From the NCBI GenBank assembly GCA_021785095.1, contig JAJYGM010000299.1, positions 1 to 13,576 on the forward strand: a stretch of 13,576 bases of DNA, given 5' to 3'. Source of the stretch: Actinomycetes bacterium. GTDB lineage: Bacteria > Actinomycetota > Acidimicrobiia > Acidimicrobiales > Bog-793. A model generated the notes under the pieces. It searched no databases. It saw nothing but the letters and a program-made list of their open reading frames with translations, and had not been told where the DNA came from. Of the stretch, positions 1 to 7,749 are shown piece by piece. The position numbers were made by a program, and so were the translations under genes. Each line of letters opens with the position of its first letter. Position 1 is the first letter of the stretch.

Positions 1-228
1 ATCTTCGCCGACGAGCACATGGCCGTCCGGGGCGACCTCGTCACGGTCGAGGACCCGGTCATCGGACCTGTTCGCCAGCAGGCACCGTTTCCCCGCTACG
101 TGGGGGCCGCTGCGCGCGCTCCCGCCGGCGCGCCCCGCCTCGGCGCTCACAACGACGAGGTCTACGGCGCAATGCTCGGCCTTTCGCGCGACGAGCTCGC
201 CGGCCTGGCCGACGCCGGGATCATCTGA
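1..228 (+). CDS. CaiB/BaiF family (family III) CoA-transferase, C-terminal end only
   Basis: The first reading frame is open from base 1 to the TGA at 226-228, giving the last 75 residues of a protein whose start lies outside the window. The segment reads as the typical end of family III CoA-transferases. It has a 'VEDPVIGPVRQQAPFPRY' stretch, then 'APRLGAHNDEVYGAMLGLSRDE', and ends in 'LADAGII'. In this family the matching pieces are the 'HP..G.vr' strand, the 'P.LGeHn.eVL' segment and a final 'LGls.deia.L...GvI' helix. Such enzymes move CoA between acyl-CoA donors and carboxylic acid acceptors in the cytoplasm. The substrate cannot be told from this piece. The catalytic Asp lies upstream and is not visible. 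The gene is followed by a hairpin and has no evident link to the CRISPR genes. The family call is fairly sure; the function is open. Confidence 0.82.
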   Translation: MFADEHMAVRGDLVTVEDPVIGPVRQQAPFPRYVGAAARAPAGAPRLGAHNDEVYGAMLGLSRDELAGLADAGII

Positions 229-236
229 GCTCGATC

Positions 237-260
237 CGAGCCCTCCCGCGCGAGGGCTCG
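237..260 (+). terminator. Hairpin after the CoA-transferase gene
   Basis: A perfect 9-base-pair stem (CGAGCCCTC pairing with GAGGGCTCG) encloses a six-base loop, starting 8 bases after the stop codon. No T-tract follows, as is common for hairpin terminators in high-GC actinobacteria. It probably ends the upstream transcript. The rest of the short gap to the helicase gene shows no clear promoter. Confidence 0.55.
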
Positions 261-304
261 ACTCCCGTCGTGCGCCCGGTGCCCACACCTGGTCGCTTGC
301 GGCG

Positions 305-3300
305 ATGTCGAGCCCTCCAGGCATCGCGGTCATGCCGGCCGGTTCCTTCTGCGTACTCGTTCTGGGCATGTACACTGCCCTCCACGCGCGACACGAAATG
401 CCCTCGATAGCCTCCGTTGCCGTATCGGCGGCGGCGGCCGAAGACGATGCCGGAAGCGGCCTCGTCTTCGTTCCCGCCATCGAGCTGGTCTTCCTGGCCG
501 GCGACCCGCCACGCTACGGGACCTTCGCCGCCTACCGGCCACCGGGCGCGTCAGATCCCGCTGACGCTCGCGATATAGCGGCGCCGGCCCTCCTGCCCCC
601 GCCCCCGCAGGAGGGTGAGCCCTTTGACGGCCGGCTCGCAGTGGTCGTGCCCGCCGGCACGACCGTCAGGAGAACAGAGGTGCCAGCCCACGACCTCGCT
701 ATCGCCGAGGCCGTGCGCTGGCTCGCCGAGCTGGACGAGGCGTGGCGGGTCCGGCCCAGCCTGGCCGCATGGAGCGATGCCGTCGTGGCAGGGCTCGGCC
801 TCCTCGCGCGAGGCCGGCTCTACCCGGCGGTGACACCGGAGGGCTGGGATGCCTGGCGGATCGGTCCGTTCGATCCAGGCGACCGTCGCCTCCTCGCGCA
901 GATCGGCGCCGCGATGCCGCCTTGCGCCCACTGCGTGCCGGCCGGCACGGGCTCCCCGGCGCGGATCGTCGGACCGGCCTTCGCCGTGCGGGCCTTGTGG
1001 GACGCCATGGCCGACACGCTCGTGCGCACCGCGGCCGCGCCCACCCTGGCAGGCGGCGACCTGTTCGCCGGGCCTGATCCCGGAGAGGCCGCGCATCTCC
1101 GGGGGTGGCTCGACGACGCCGCGCGCCACCCCGAGGGCAGTGCCCGCGTCGGCCTGCGCGTGGTCCTCGACGGGGACATCGACCGGGACGGGCGTGCGCC
1201 CGGCGATCTCGACGGAGGTCTTGACGACGACCTTGGCGGCAACGAGCACGGCAACCTCGACGGTATCCCTCCCGGCGACGGCCTGGACGGACAGAGCCCC
1301 GTCGCCGTGGTCCAGATGACCTCGGTGCTCGACCCGAGCCTCGTGGTCGACGCGGCCGACCTCCTCTCGATGCCACCGGCTGTGGCATCCCGCCTCGACC
1401 CCGACGCCGAGACGAACCTCCTGCTCGCCCTGCGCCGGGGCTCTCGCGCGTGGGCGCCGCTCGCCAGACTTCTCACCGCACGCGTCCCCTCCGCGCTCCC
1501 TCTCGCGGACGGCGACGTCGATGACCTCCTCGGGGAGGGCGGAGAGGCGCTTCGCAGCGCGGGGATCGAGGTCCTGTGGCCCTCCTCCCTGCTCTTCGAG
1601 GGGCTCACCTTGGGAGCTGCGGTCACCGAGTCCCCGTCGGAGGAGGGCGACGGCACCTTCTCCCTCGACAAGCTCGTCATGTTCGAGTGGCGCCTCGCCC
1701 TGGGCGGGCACCAGCTCTCGGCCGAGGAGCTCGATCATCTCGCCGAAGCCAAGCGGTCCATCGTCCGCCTGCGCGGCAAGTGGGTGCATGTCGATCCCGC
1801 AATGATCGAACGGGCCTTGAGGCGGCGCGATCAGCGGATATCGGCCATCGGGGCGCTCGCAGCTGCCATGGCGGGAGAGATGCTCGTCGACGGCGAGGCG
1901 GTTCCCATCGCCGCCGAGGGCGCTCTCGGATCGCTCGTCGAGCGTCTGCGCTCCGTTGCCGCCGACGGCCTGGCGCCCCTCGGCGCGCCCCCGGGTCTTG
2001 CCGGCGAGCTTCGGCCTTACCAAGAACGCGGTGTCGCCTGGCTTCACCAGATGTGCGAGCTCGGCCTCGGTGGCTGCCTTGCCGACGACATGGGGCTCGG
2101 CAAGACGATCCAGGTCATCGGCCTGCACCTCCAGCGCGCGCATGCAGCGGGTGCAGCTGCAAGGCGGCGGGCACCCACTGCCGAGGCGACGACGCTGATC
2201 GTCTGTCCCACTTCCCTTATCGGCAACTGGACCCGCGAGTTCCAGCGCTTCGCGCCGGCGATTGCCGTGCGCCGCTACTACGGCGCCGAGCGTACGCTAT
2301 CGGATCTACGCCCGGGCGAAGTCGTCGTCACCACCTACGGCGTCGTGCGTCGCGACCGAACGTTGCTCGCAGACGCTCACTTTTCACTCGTCGTCGCCGA
2401 CGAGGCTCAGCATGCGAAGAACCCTCTCTCGGACACGGCCCGTGCCCTGCGTGCTCTCGGCGGGAAGAACCGGATCGCGCTCACGGGAACGCCCGTGGAG
2501 AACCGCCTGAGCGAGCTGTGGTCGATCCTCGACTGGACGACTCCGGGACTGCTCGGCCCGCTGGAGAGGTTCCGCGAGACCGTCGCCCTGCCCATCGAGC
2601 GCCGGCGCGACCCGGTGGTCACCAACAGGCTGGCGCGGACGGTGCGCCCGTTCCTGCTGAGAAGGAAGAAGACCGATCCGGCGATAGCACCCGACCTCCC
2701 GCCCCGTACCGTCACCGACCGCGTCGTCGCACTGACGCCGGAGCAGGTCACCCTCTACGAGGCCGAGGTCCGCGAGGCGCTGGACGCGATTCGCAACAAG
2801 AGGGGCATCGAGCGCCAGGGGCTCGTCTTCCGCATGATGACCGTCTTGAAACAGATCTGCAACCATCCAGCGCAGTACCTGCACCAGCCGGGACCGATCG
2901 TCGGACGCTCCGGGAAGCTCGCCGCCCTCGAGGAGCTCCTGAGCATCGTCCTCGCCGAGGGGGAATCCGCGCTCGTCTTCTCGCAGTACGTGGAGATGTG
3001 CGCTCTCATCGAGGCGCGCCTCGCCCATCTCGGGATCGCCACCGTGTTCCTGCACGGTGGCGTCCCCGCGCGCCGCCGTGAGGAGATAGTCGCCGCGTTC
3101 CAGGCGGGACGGGCGCCCGTGTTCCTGCTCTCTCTCAAAGCGGGCGGGGTCGGCCTCAACCTGACACGCGCCACCCACGTCGTCCACTACGACAGGTGGT
3201 GGAACCCCGCCGTCGAGGACCAGGCGACTGACAGGGCCCACCGGATCGGCCAGGACCGCCCCGTCCAGGTCCACCGGCTTGTCACCGAGGGCACCCTCGA

Positions 3301-3430
3301 GGACCGTATCGCCGAGCTGTTGGAGAGAAAGCGCGGGCTCGCAGAAGCCGTTGTCGGCGCGGGCGAGGCCTGGATCGCCCAGATGTCCGACGACGACCTG
3401 GCCGAACTAGTGGCCCTGGGGGTGTCGTGA
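305..3430 (+). CDS. SNF2-family DEAD/DEAH-box helicase (HelZ-like)
   Basis: This encodes 1041 residues if the ATG at 305 is used. A poorly conserved N-terminal half leads into a segment typical of bacterial SNF2 proteins (about residues 466-500, LGGHQLSAEELDHLAEAKR then VRLRGKWVHVD). The ATPase lobe starts at LRPYQ (569-573) and carries Walker A GLGKT (597-601), Walker B DEAQ (699-702) and the LTGTPVENR motif. The second lobe has VFSQY, LHGG, and DRWWNPAVEDQATDRAHRIGQ across 963-983. All core motifs are intact, so an active dsDNA translocase is expected. No good ribosome binding site precedes 305, and in-frame ATGs at 332, 368 and 398 are alternatives. An Asp/Gly-rich stretch (about 288-332) looks like a flexible insert. 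A SWIM-domain gene follows after 58 bases, a common pairing in actinobacteria. The exact role (repair, transcription or defence) is unknown. Confidence 0.92.
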   Translation: MSSPPGIAVMPAGSFCVLVLGMYTALHARHEMPSIASVAVSAAAAEDDAGSGLVFVPAIELVFLAGDPPRYGTFAAYRPPGASDPADARDIAAPALLPPPPQEGEPFDGRLAVVVPAGTTVRRTEVPAHDLAIAEAVRWLAELDEAWRVRPSLAAWSDAVVAGLGLLARGRLYPAVTPEGWDAWRIGPFDPGDRRLLAQIGAAMPPCAHCVPAGTGSPARIVGPAFAVRALWDAMADTLVRTAAAPTLAGGDLFAGPDPGEAAHLRGWLDDAARHPEGSARVGLRVVLDGDIDRDGRAPGDLDGGLDDDLGGNEHGNLDGIPPGDGLDGQSPVAVVQMTSVLDPSLVVDAADLLSMPPAVASRLDPDAETNLLLALRRGSRAWAPLARLLTARVPSALPLADGDVDDLLGEGGEALRSAGIEVLWPSSLLFEGLTLGAAVTESPSEEGDGTFSLDKLVMFEWRLALGGHQLSAEELDHLAEAKRSIVRLRGKWVHVDPAMIERALRRRDQRISAIGALAAAMAGEMLVDGEAVPIAAEGALGSLVERLRSVAADGLAPLGAPPGLAGELRPYQERGVAWLHQMCELGLGGCLADDMGLGKTIQVIGLHLQRAHAAGAAARRRAPTAEATTLIVCPTSLIGNWTREFQRFAPAIAVRRYYGAERTLSDLRPGEVVVTTYGVVRRDRTLLADAHFSLVVADEAQHAKNPLSDTARALRALGGKNRIALTGTPVENRLSELWSILDWTTPGLLGPLERFRETVALPIERRRDPVVTNRLARTVRPFLLRRKKTDPAIAPDLPPRTVTDRVVALTPEQVTLYEAEVREALDAIRNKRGIERQGLVFRMMTVLKQICNHPAQYLHQPGPIVGRSGKLAALEELLSIVLAEGESALVFSQYVEMCALIEARLAHLGIATVFLHGGVPARRREEIVAAFQAGRAPVFLLSLKAGGVGLNLTRATHVVHYDRWWNPAVEDQATDRAHRIGQDRPVQVHRLVTEGTLEDRIAELLERKRGLAEAVVGAGEAWIAQMSDDDLAELVALGVS

Positions 3431-3488
3431 ACGCTGCGCACTCCCACCGCGACGCTTCTGGCGGGATCAACGCACGTCGGGGTCGGAG

Positions 3489-4805
3489 GTGAGCCCCTTT
3501 GCCCCGCCCGGCCGTGGAGGCGGAGACTGGCCTCGGTACAAGCCTCGCCTCCCGGGCACCGGTGCGCGCCGCGCGGCTGGTCGCAAGGCCTTCGGCGGCA
3601 CCTGGTGGGGACGCGAATGGGTCGAGGCGATCGAGGGCCGAGCGAAGCTCGACCCCAATCGCCTGCCTCGCGCCAGGACATACGCGCGCACGGGCGCCGT
3701 CGGGGAGCTGGACGTTACGGCCGGCGAGGTCACCGCACCGGTCCAGGGATCCCGGCGCACGCCCTACGAGGTTCGGGTCCGTGTGCGCCGGTTCTCTGAC
3801 CGGGAGTGGGATCTGGTCACCGGCGCGCTCGTCAGCCAGCTCGGCCATGCGGCCGCCCTTCTCGAGGGAGAGCTCGTGCCCGAGGTTGCCGGCGACGTGC
3901 GCTCCGTCGGCCTCGATCTTCTCCCCGGGCCGGGCGAGGTCCAACCGCGCTGCTCGTGTCCGGACTGGGCCGATCCGTGCAAGCACGCGGCCGCGGTGTG
4001 CTACCTCGTGGCAGACGAGCTCGACCGGGATCCGTTCCTGCTGTTCCTGTTGCGCGGCAGGAACCGGGAGGAGCTGCTCGCGGCGGTCCGCCTCAAGCGA
4101 GGCTCAGAGATCGCGACGTCTTCCGGGGGCGCTTCCCCACCCGACCAATTGTGCCCTGACCGCTGGGAAGAGGACGCGGGAGTGGTCGCTCGTGAGGCAT
4201 GGTCGGGCGTTGTCGCGGCGGGCAATGCCGTGGCGGGGGCTCCGGCGCCGGTTGCGCTCCCAACGCCTGCCCGCCACCCGGGCCGGCCCGTCCTCCTCGT
4301 CGACGCGGCACCGCCAGGCTCCGGCGTGGACACCGGCGCGCTGCGCGCGCTCGCTGCCGACTGCGCCCGGCGCGCCTTCGATCTCGCCGACGGCAGGGGC
4401 GGAACGGGCCTCGATCTCACCCTGGAACAGGACTGCGCACGGTGGGCGTCGTCGATGATCGCAGGCATCGAAGCTCCCGTGGACCTCGACGAACTCGCGC
4501 ACCGCTGCGGGTTGGACCGCCGCGAGCTCTTCCGCAGAGCGCTTGCGTGGAAAGCAGGGGGGCCTGACGGTCTCGCCGCACTCCTCGAATCCTGGAACCC
4601 GGCACCGTCCGAGCTGGCTCCCGGGCGGGTCGCCCTGGGCGCAGGTGCGCGCGCGACCGCCAACCGCGTTACCCGCGAAGAGCGCCAGCTTCGACTTGGA
4701 CACGACGGTCGATGGCACCCGTACCACAAGGTGCGGGGGACCTGGCAGCCGGACGGCGAACCCATCGTGCTCCCCTTGGCCCCGCGCGATCTCCCCCCCA
4801 CATGA
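3489..4805 (+). CDS. SWIM zinc-finger protein, partner of the SNF2 helicase
   Basis: This encodes 438 residues from a GTG start. The N-terminus has the FGGTWWGREWVEAIE segment (WWG at 39-41) usual for bacterial SWIM proteins found beside SNF2 helicases. The SWIM zinc finger CSCPDWADPCKH spans 155-166, with ligands C155, C157, C164 and H166 all present. Helices after it (ADELDRDPFLLFLLRGRNREELL) match the family. The end of the protein carries QLRLGHDGRWHPYHK, also seen in these proteins. SWIM domains bind DNA or protein partners, and an auxiliary role to the upstream helicase is the natural inference. The GTG start is uncertain because the GGAG just upstream abuts it; no better in-frame start was found before the conserved WWG region. 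The gap to the helicase is 58 bases with no hairpin, so the two are probably co-transcribed. Confidence 0.88.
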   Translation: MSPFAPPGRGGGDWPRYKPRLPGTGARRAAGRKAFGGTWWGREWVEAIEGRAKLDPNRLPRARTYARTGAVGELDVTAGEVTAPVQGSRRTPYEVRVRVRRFSDREWDLVTGALVSQLGHAAALLEGELVPEVAGDVRSVGLDLLPGPGEVQPRCSCPDWADPCKHAAAVCYLVADELDRDPFLLFLLRGRNREELLAAVRLKRGSEIATSSGGASPPDQLCPDRWEEDAGVVAREAWSGVVAAGNAVAGAPAPVALPTPARHPGRPVLLVDAAPPGSGVDTGALRALAADCARRAFDLADGRGGTGLDLTLEQDCARWASSMIAGIEAPVDLDELAHRCGLDRRELFRRALAWKAGGPDGLAALLESWNPAPSELAPGRVALGAGARATANRVTREERQLRLGHDGRWHPYHKVRGTWQPDGEPIVLPLAPRDLPPT

Positions 4806-4812
4806 CACGAAA

Positions 4813-4877
4813 GCCCCGTGGCGCGAACGAGCGGGGCCGGGCATGCCGGGCAGGGCCTTGCCCGGGCCTTCGGCCCG
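4813..4877 (+). terminator. Cluster of GC-rich hairpins after the SWIM gene
   Basis: Three inverted repeats lie in tandem. GCCCCG pairs with CGGGGC over 4813-4837. CCGGGCA pairs with TGCCCGG over 4846-4865. CGGGCC pairs with GGCCCG around a TTC loop over 4863-4877. The last two share bases and so exclude each other. No T-tract is present. The position, just after the stop codon of the SWIM gene and before the CRISPR operon, fits a transcription terminator that insulates the two units. Confidence 0.5.
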
Positions 4878-5107
4878 ACGCTCGGTAGGGGCGCCTCAGG
4901 CTGCTGCGGCGGGCCCCACGATGACTTGGAAGCCGAAGGTTTCGACCCGACCGACGAGACGGCGCGCAGGGGTGGCTCCTCGGCTCGTGATGTGCCGTCG
5001 GGAGCTGCTCGCGACCCGGCCGGGACGGAGACTCCGAGCGCGCGTCACAACCGGGTACTAGACCGAGGGTGACCCCACAAGCGGTGGGAGTCTTGGAGCA
5101 TTCTTGT
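4878..5107 (+). other. Intergenic region upstream of the CRISPR-Cas operon
   Basis: This stretch sits between the hairpin cluster and the csb1 ribosome binding site, and should hold the promoter of the cas operon. I found no convincing -35/-10 pair. Open frames crossing it show no recognisable protein and are probably chance ORFs of high-GC DNA. A GTG at 5069 is in frame with csb1 but is a worse start than the ATG at 5117. Confidence 0.4.
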
Positions 5108-5113
5108 GGAGGG
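5108..5113 (+). promoter_or_regulatory. Ribosome binding site setting the csb1 start
   Basis: GGAGGG lies 3 bases before the ATG at 5117. It is the clearest Shine-Dalgarno match at the head of the operon. It favours 5117 over the in-frame upstream GTG at 5069, which would add 16 residues with no family resemblance. Confidence 0.6.
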
Positions 5114-5116
5114 CAG

Positions 5117-6283
5117 ATGAGCACAGCACTTGACCCCGACCGGCTCGTCGCGGCGTGTGGCGATGACAGCTTCGAGGCTGGCATCACGATCCGGACGGAA
5201 CTTGAGCCACTTGGTGGCGACGGCGGTCCCGTCAAGCCCGCCGTCTATGAAGGAGGCAGGTACCAGCACGGCCGTCGGTGGCTCGGCGAGGGAGCGGCGC
5301 GGGCCGTCAAAGAGATCCTGGTCATCGACAACGAACCGAGCCAAGCCAACCGTCTCGAGGCTGGGCTTCGCTCGGAGCGTGACGCTCTGGGGCTGCCCGA
5401 CATCGTGCTCGACCTCTCCTCGGTCGGCACGCTGCCGCCGCACCTGCCGTCGGAGATCTCGATCTACCAGTTCCCGCACCGCAACGCTGACGCATACCTG
5501 CGTGATGCGGAGCTCGACGGCGTGGCCTTCACCAAGACCGAGATCGGCCAAGCGATCTTCTCCGCGACTGCCGCCCATGCCGACGCCCTCATGGCCTGGT
5601 GTCCCCAGGCACCACTCTTCGGGTTCTGGCAGTCCCACCTTGGCAAGAAGCACAGCCAGGCAAAGAAGGCCCGGTCGTGGGCGAGCGAGATCATCGGCAT
5701 CGAGCCGGCAGCGGACGACATCCGGCGGCTGGGGCTGAAGGGCGACCCACTCAACCTGAGCATTCCCGACAAGGTCCGCTACAACGAGAACGACCTGCTG
5801 GCCGGATGGGACCTCGACTCCACGGGGAAGAAGCTGGCAGACGTCGGCCACGGGCAGGTACCCGTCGGCGGTGACGACGCCGCGCCCGCAGGCGTGTCAT
5901 TCCGAGAGGTCCTCCAGCAGGCAACGGTCTCGTTCGCCTCCCTGCGCACGGTGAGGACGACGGGAGGCTCCGCCGAGGCAAGGGCCGTCCTGGTCGCCCT
6001 CGGTCTTGTCGCCCACGTCTGCGCCTTTGGTCGCTCCTTCCACCTGCGGTCAGGGGCCGAGCTGCGCCCCCGGTCGACGTCATGGCGGTGGCTCGGTGCA
6101 GCAGGCGACGCCGAGGTGGAGGTCCCCGACTTCGCCGAAGCGTCGGCTCTGCTGAGAGGTTGCGCCACGAGGGCGGAAGACGCCGGCTTGGACGTCGGAA
6201 GCAAATGGCCCGAGAATCGCCTCACTCTCCAGCCGTCGGCGCGCCTGCTCGATGCCATCAAGAAGTCCTGGCCGGTGGCCTGA
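5117..6283 (+). CDS. csb1: Csb1 (GSU0053 family, Cas7 backbone of type I-G Cascade)
   Basis: This encodes 388 residues. Csb1 is the Cas7-type subunit that polymerises along the crRNA spacer in the type I-G surveillance complex. Family hallmarks are visible in order: QFPHRNADAYLRDAELDG (about 118-135, the PHR-x-ADA-x-x-RD signature), G-x-A-I-F-S-A-T-A at about 146-154, LFGFWQS (167-173), and a basic stretch followed by R-S-W-A-SEI-I-G (SEI at 190-192). The second half has TVSFASLRTVR (about 273-283), which aligns with the 'iSlsgLRrLrF' region expected in Csb1. The start is the ATG with GGAGGG just upstream. It is the first gene of the cas operon, and its TGA overlaps the next ATG by one base (TGATG). 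The family call is strong; its role in the complex follows from the family. Confidence 0.92.
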   Translation: MSTALDPDRLVAACGDDSFEAGITIRTELEPLGGDGGPVKPAVYEGGRYQHGRRWLGEGAARAVKEILVIDNEPSQANRLEAGLRSERDALGLPDIVLDLSSVGTLPPHLPSEISIYQFPHRNADAYLRDAELDGVAFTKTEIGQAIFSATAAHADALMAWCPQAPLFGFWQSHLGKKHSQAKKARSWASEIIGIEPAADDIRRLGLKGDPLNLSIPDKVRYNENDLLAGWDLDSTGKKLADVGHGQVPVGGDDAAPAGVSFREVLQQATVSFASLRTVRTTGGSAEARAVLVALGLVAHVCAFGRSFHLRSGAELRPRSTSWRWLGAAGDAEVEVPDFAEASALLRGCATRAEDAGLDVGSKWPENRLTLQPSARLLDAIKKSWPVA

Positions 6284-7749
6284 TGCTGGCGGTCACCGTC
6301 ACACTTCTCCACGGGACGATCCGGGCCGGCTCCCCCGACGACACGGTCCTCGCCGGAGGCGATCCCGTCGGCGAATGGCCGCCGAGTCCCGCTCGACTCT
6401 TCGGTGCGCTCGTGGCTAGCGACGGCACGGGCGAGCGCTGCACGGCGACGTCAGGCGAGGAGCTGCGCTGGCTGGAGTGCCTCTCCCCCCCGCACATCCA
6501 CGCATCAGCGTCCACCGAGGTGCAGCTCTCGGCTTTGCTCCCAAGGTACGCCGTGGTCGACCAGAGCCAGGAAGGCACGGTCCAGGACTATCCCGCTCGC
6601 AAGGCCAAGCTGGTGCGTCCCGGCATGAAGATGTCGCCCCACGAGCCGACAATCACCTACTGCTGGCCAGGTGCGACTCCTGACGAGGAGGTTGTTACGG
6701 CACTGCGGTATCGCGCAGCACGCATCGGATACCTGGGCTGTGCCGACAGCCCAGTCCAGGTCCGGATCGGCAACACGGAACCGGAAGTGCCACCGAACGT
6801 CTGGGAGCCGGACCGCTCGGCGAACTTCACCCTCCCGGTTCCTTACGAAGGCTTTCTCGACTCCCTCGACTCGGCATACCTCCGCTGGTCGTCCGGCGAG
6901 GCCATGGGAAGAGCATGGATCCCGACGAGGCGTGCCGGTTACCGCGGTCCGGACGCAAGAGACCGGAGAGGCGGAGTTGTGCCGTCGGCATCGACAACCG
7001 TCTGGCTCCGTTTCAACCGGTCGATCGGCAGTCGGAGCCTGCTGCGTGTCACCCAGACCCTGCGCGCGGCCGTCACGGATCATCTCCAACGCGTCGTCGG
7101 GGAGGCCGACGTCCCGTCCGTCATCCACGGACACAGGCCGGACGGTGTCGACGGCCCGCAGGCTTGCTTCATCGCCCTGCCCGATGTCGGCCACCCGCAC
7201 GCCTCCGGGCGGCTCTTTGGTGCGGCGATCACCCTTCCCCGAGAGTGCGACCCGGCCCTTATGGAGCAGATGAGGGCGGCCGTCTTCCGGCTCGCGGGCC
7301 AAGGCTTGGTACTGCCTTCGGGGACCCGGCTGGCCCTGTTGGTGCATGGCGGCGAGCGCACGCCGTGGACTGCGAACCCCCGTCGATGGAGCACGCCCTC
7401 GATGTGTTGGGTCAGCGTCACTCCCGTCGTGCACGAGCGCTGGTCCCGCCATGGACCAGATCGAGCGGAGGTCGCGCGCTGGTGCGCTCACGCCGGCTTG
7501 CCGCCCGACGTTGCGAGCGAGGAGTTCGTGAGTTCGGTTGAGATCTCACGCCACCCCCTTGTGCCCGGCGCTCTTGACGTGCCACCCGCGCTCATCTTTC
7601 GCTCGGGCAGAGAACGTAGGCCTTACTCGCACATGCGGATCACCTTCGCACGGCCCGTCTGCGGACCTCTCGTTCTCGGCCGCAATCGCCAGCTCGGATT
7701 CGGACTCTTCGCTCCGGATGTCACTGAGGGCGGACCCAACGATGGATGA
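6283..7749 (+). CDS. csb2: Csb2 (GSU0054 family, Cas5-Cas6 fusion)
   Basis: This encodes 488 residues. Csb2 of type I-G combines a Cas5-like N-terminal half, which holds the crRNA 5' handle, with a Cas6-like C-terminal half that processes pre-crRNA. The N-terminus has the diagnostic EWPPSPARLFGALVAS (W32, PPSP from 33). The C-terminus has HMRITFARPVCGPLVLGRNRQLGFGLF, with GPLVLG starting at 461, the glycine-rich motif expected of a Cas6/RAMP fold. Several His residues (for example in 'LLVHGGERTPW' and 'TPVVHERW') could serve RNA cleavage, but I cannot say which. The start ATG overlaps the csb1 stop by one base, so translation is probably coupled, since no separate ribosome binding site is visible. 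The protein is of normal length for the family and intact. Confidence 0.92.
   Translation: MLAVTVTLLHGTIRAGSPDDTVLAGGDPVGEWPPSPARLFGALVASDGTGERCTATSGEELRWLECLSPPHIHASASTEVQLSALLPRYAVVDQSQEGTVQDYPARKAKLVRPGMKMSPHEPTITYCWPGATPDEEVVTALRYRAARIGYLGCADSPVQVRIGNTEPEVPPNVWEPDRSANFTLPVPYEGFLDSLDSAYLRWSSGEAMGRAWIPTRRAGYRGPDARDRRGGVVPSASTTVWLRFNRSIGSRSLLRVTQTLRAAVTDHLQRVVGEADVPSVIHGHRPDGVDGPQACFIALPDVGHPHASGRLFGAAITLPRECDPALMEQMRAAVFRLAGQGLVLPSGTRLALLVHGGERTPWTANPRRWSTPSMCWVSVTPVVHERWSRHGPDRAEVARWCAHAGLPPDVASEEFVSSVEISRHPLVPGALDVPPALIFRSGRERRPYSHMRITFARPVCGPLVLGRNRQLGFGLFAPDVTEGGPNDG

Noticed and set aside
551..2143. A 530-codon open frame on the minus strand within the helicase gene
   Set aside because: It lies opposite a clearly coding SNF2 gene, has no recognisable motif, and is the sort of long antisense frame expected in high-GC DNA.
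1576..3081. A 501-codon open frame on the + strand overlapping the helicase motifs
   Set aside because: It is an Arg/Ala/Pro-rich out-of-frame shadow; all helicase motifs are in the frame starting at 305.
5069..5116. A longer csb1 starting at the GTG at 5069
   Set aside because: It lacks a good ribosome binding site and adds 16 residues unlike the family, while the ATG at 5117 has GGAGGG just upstream.
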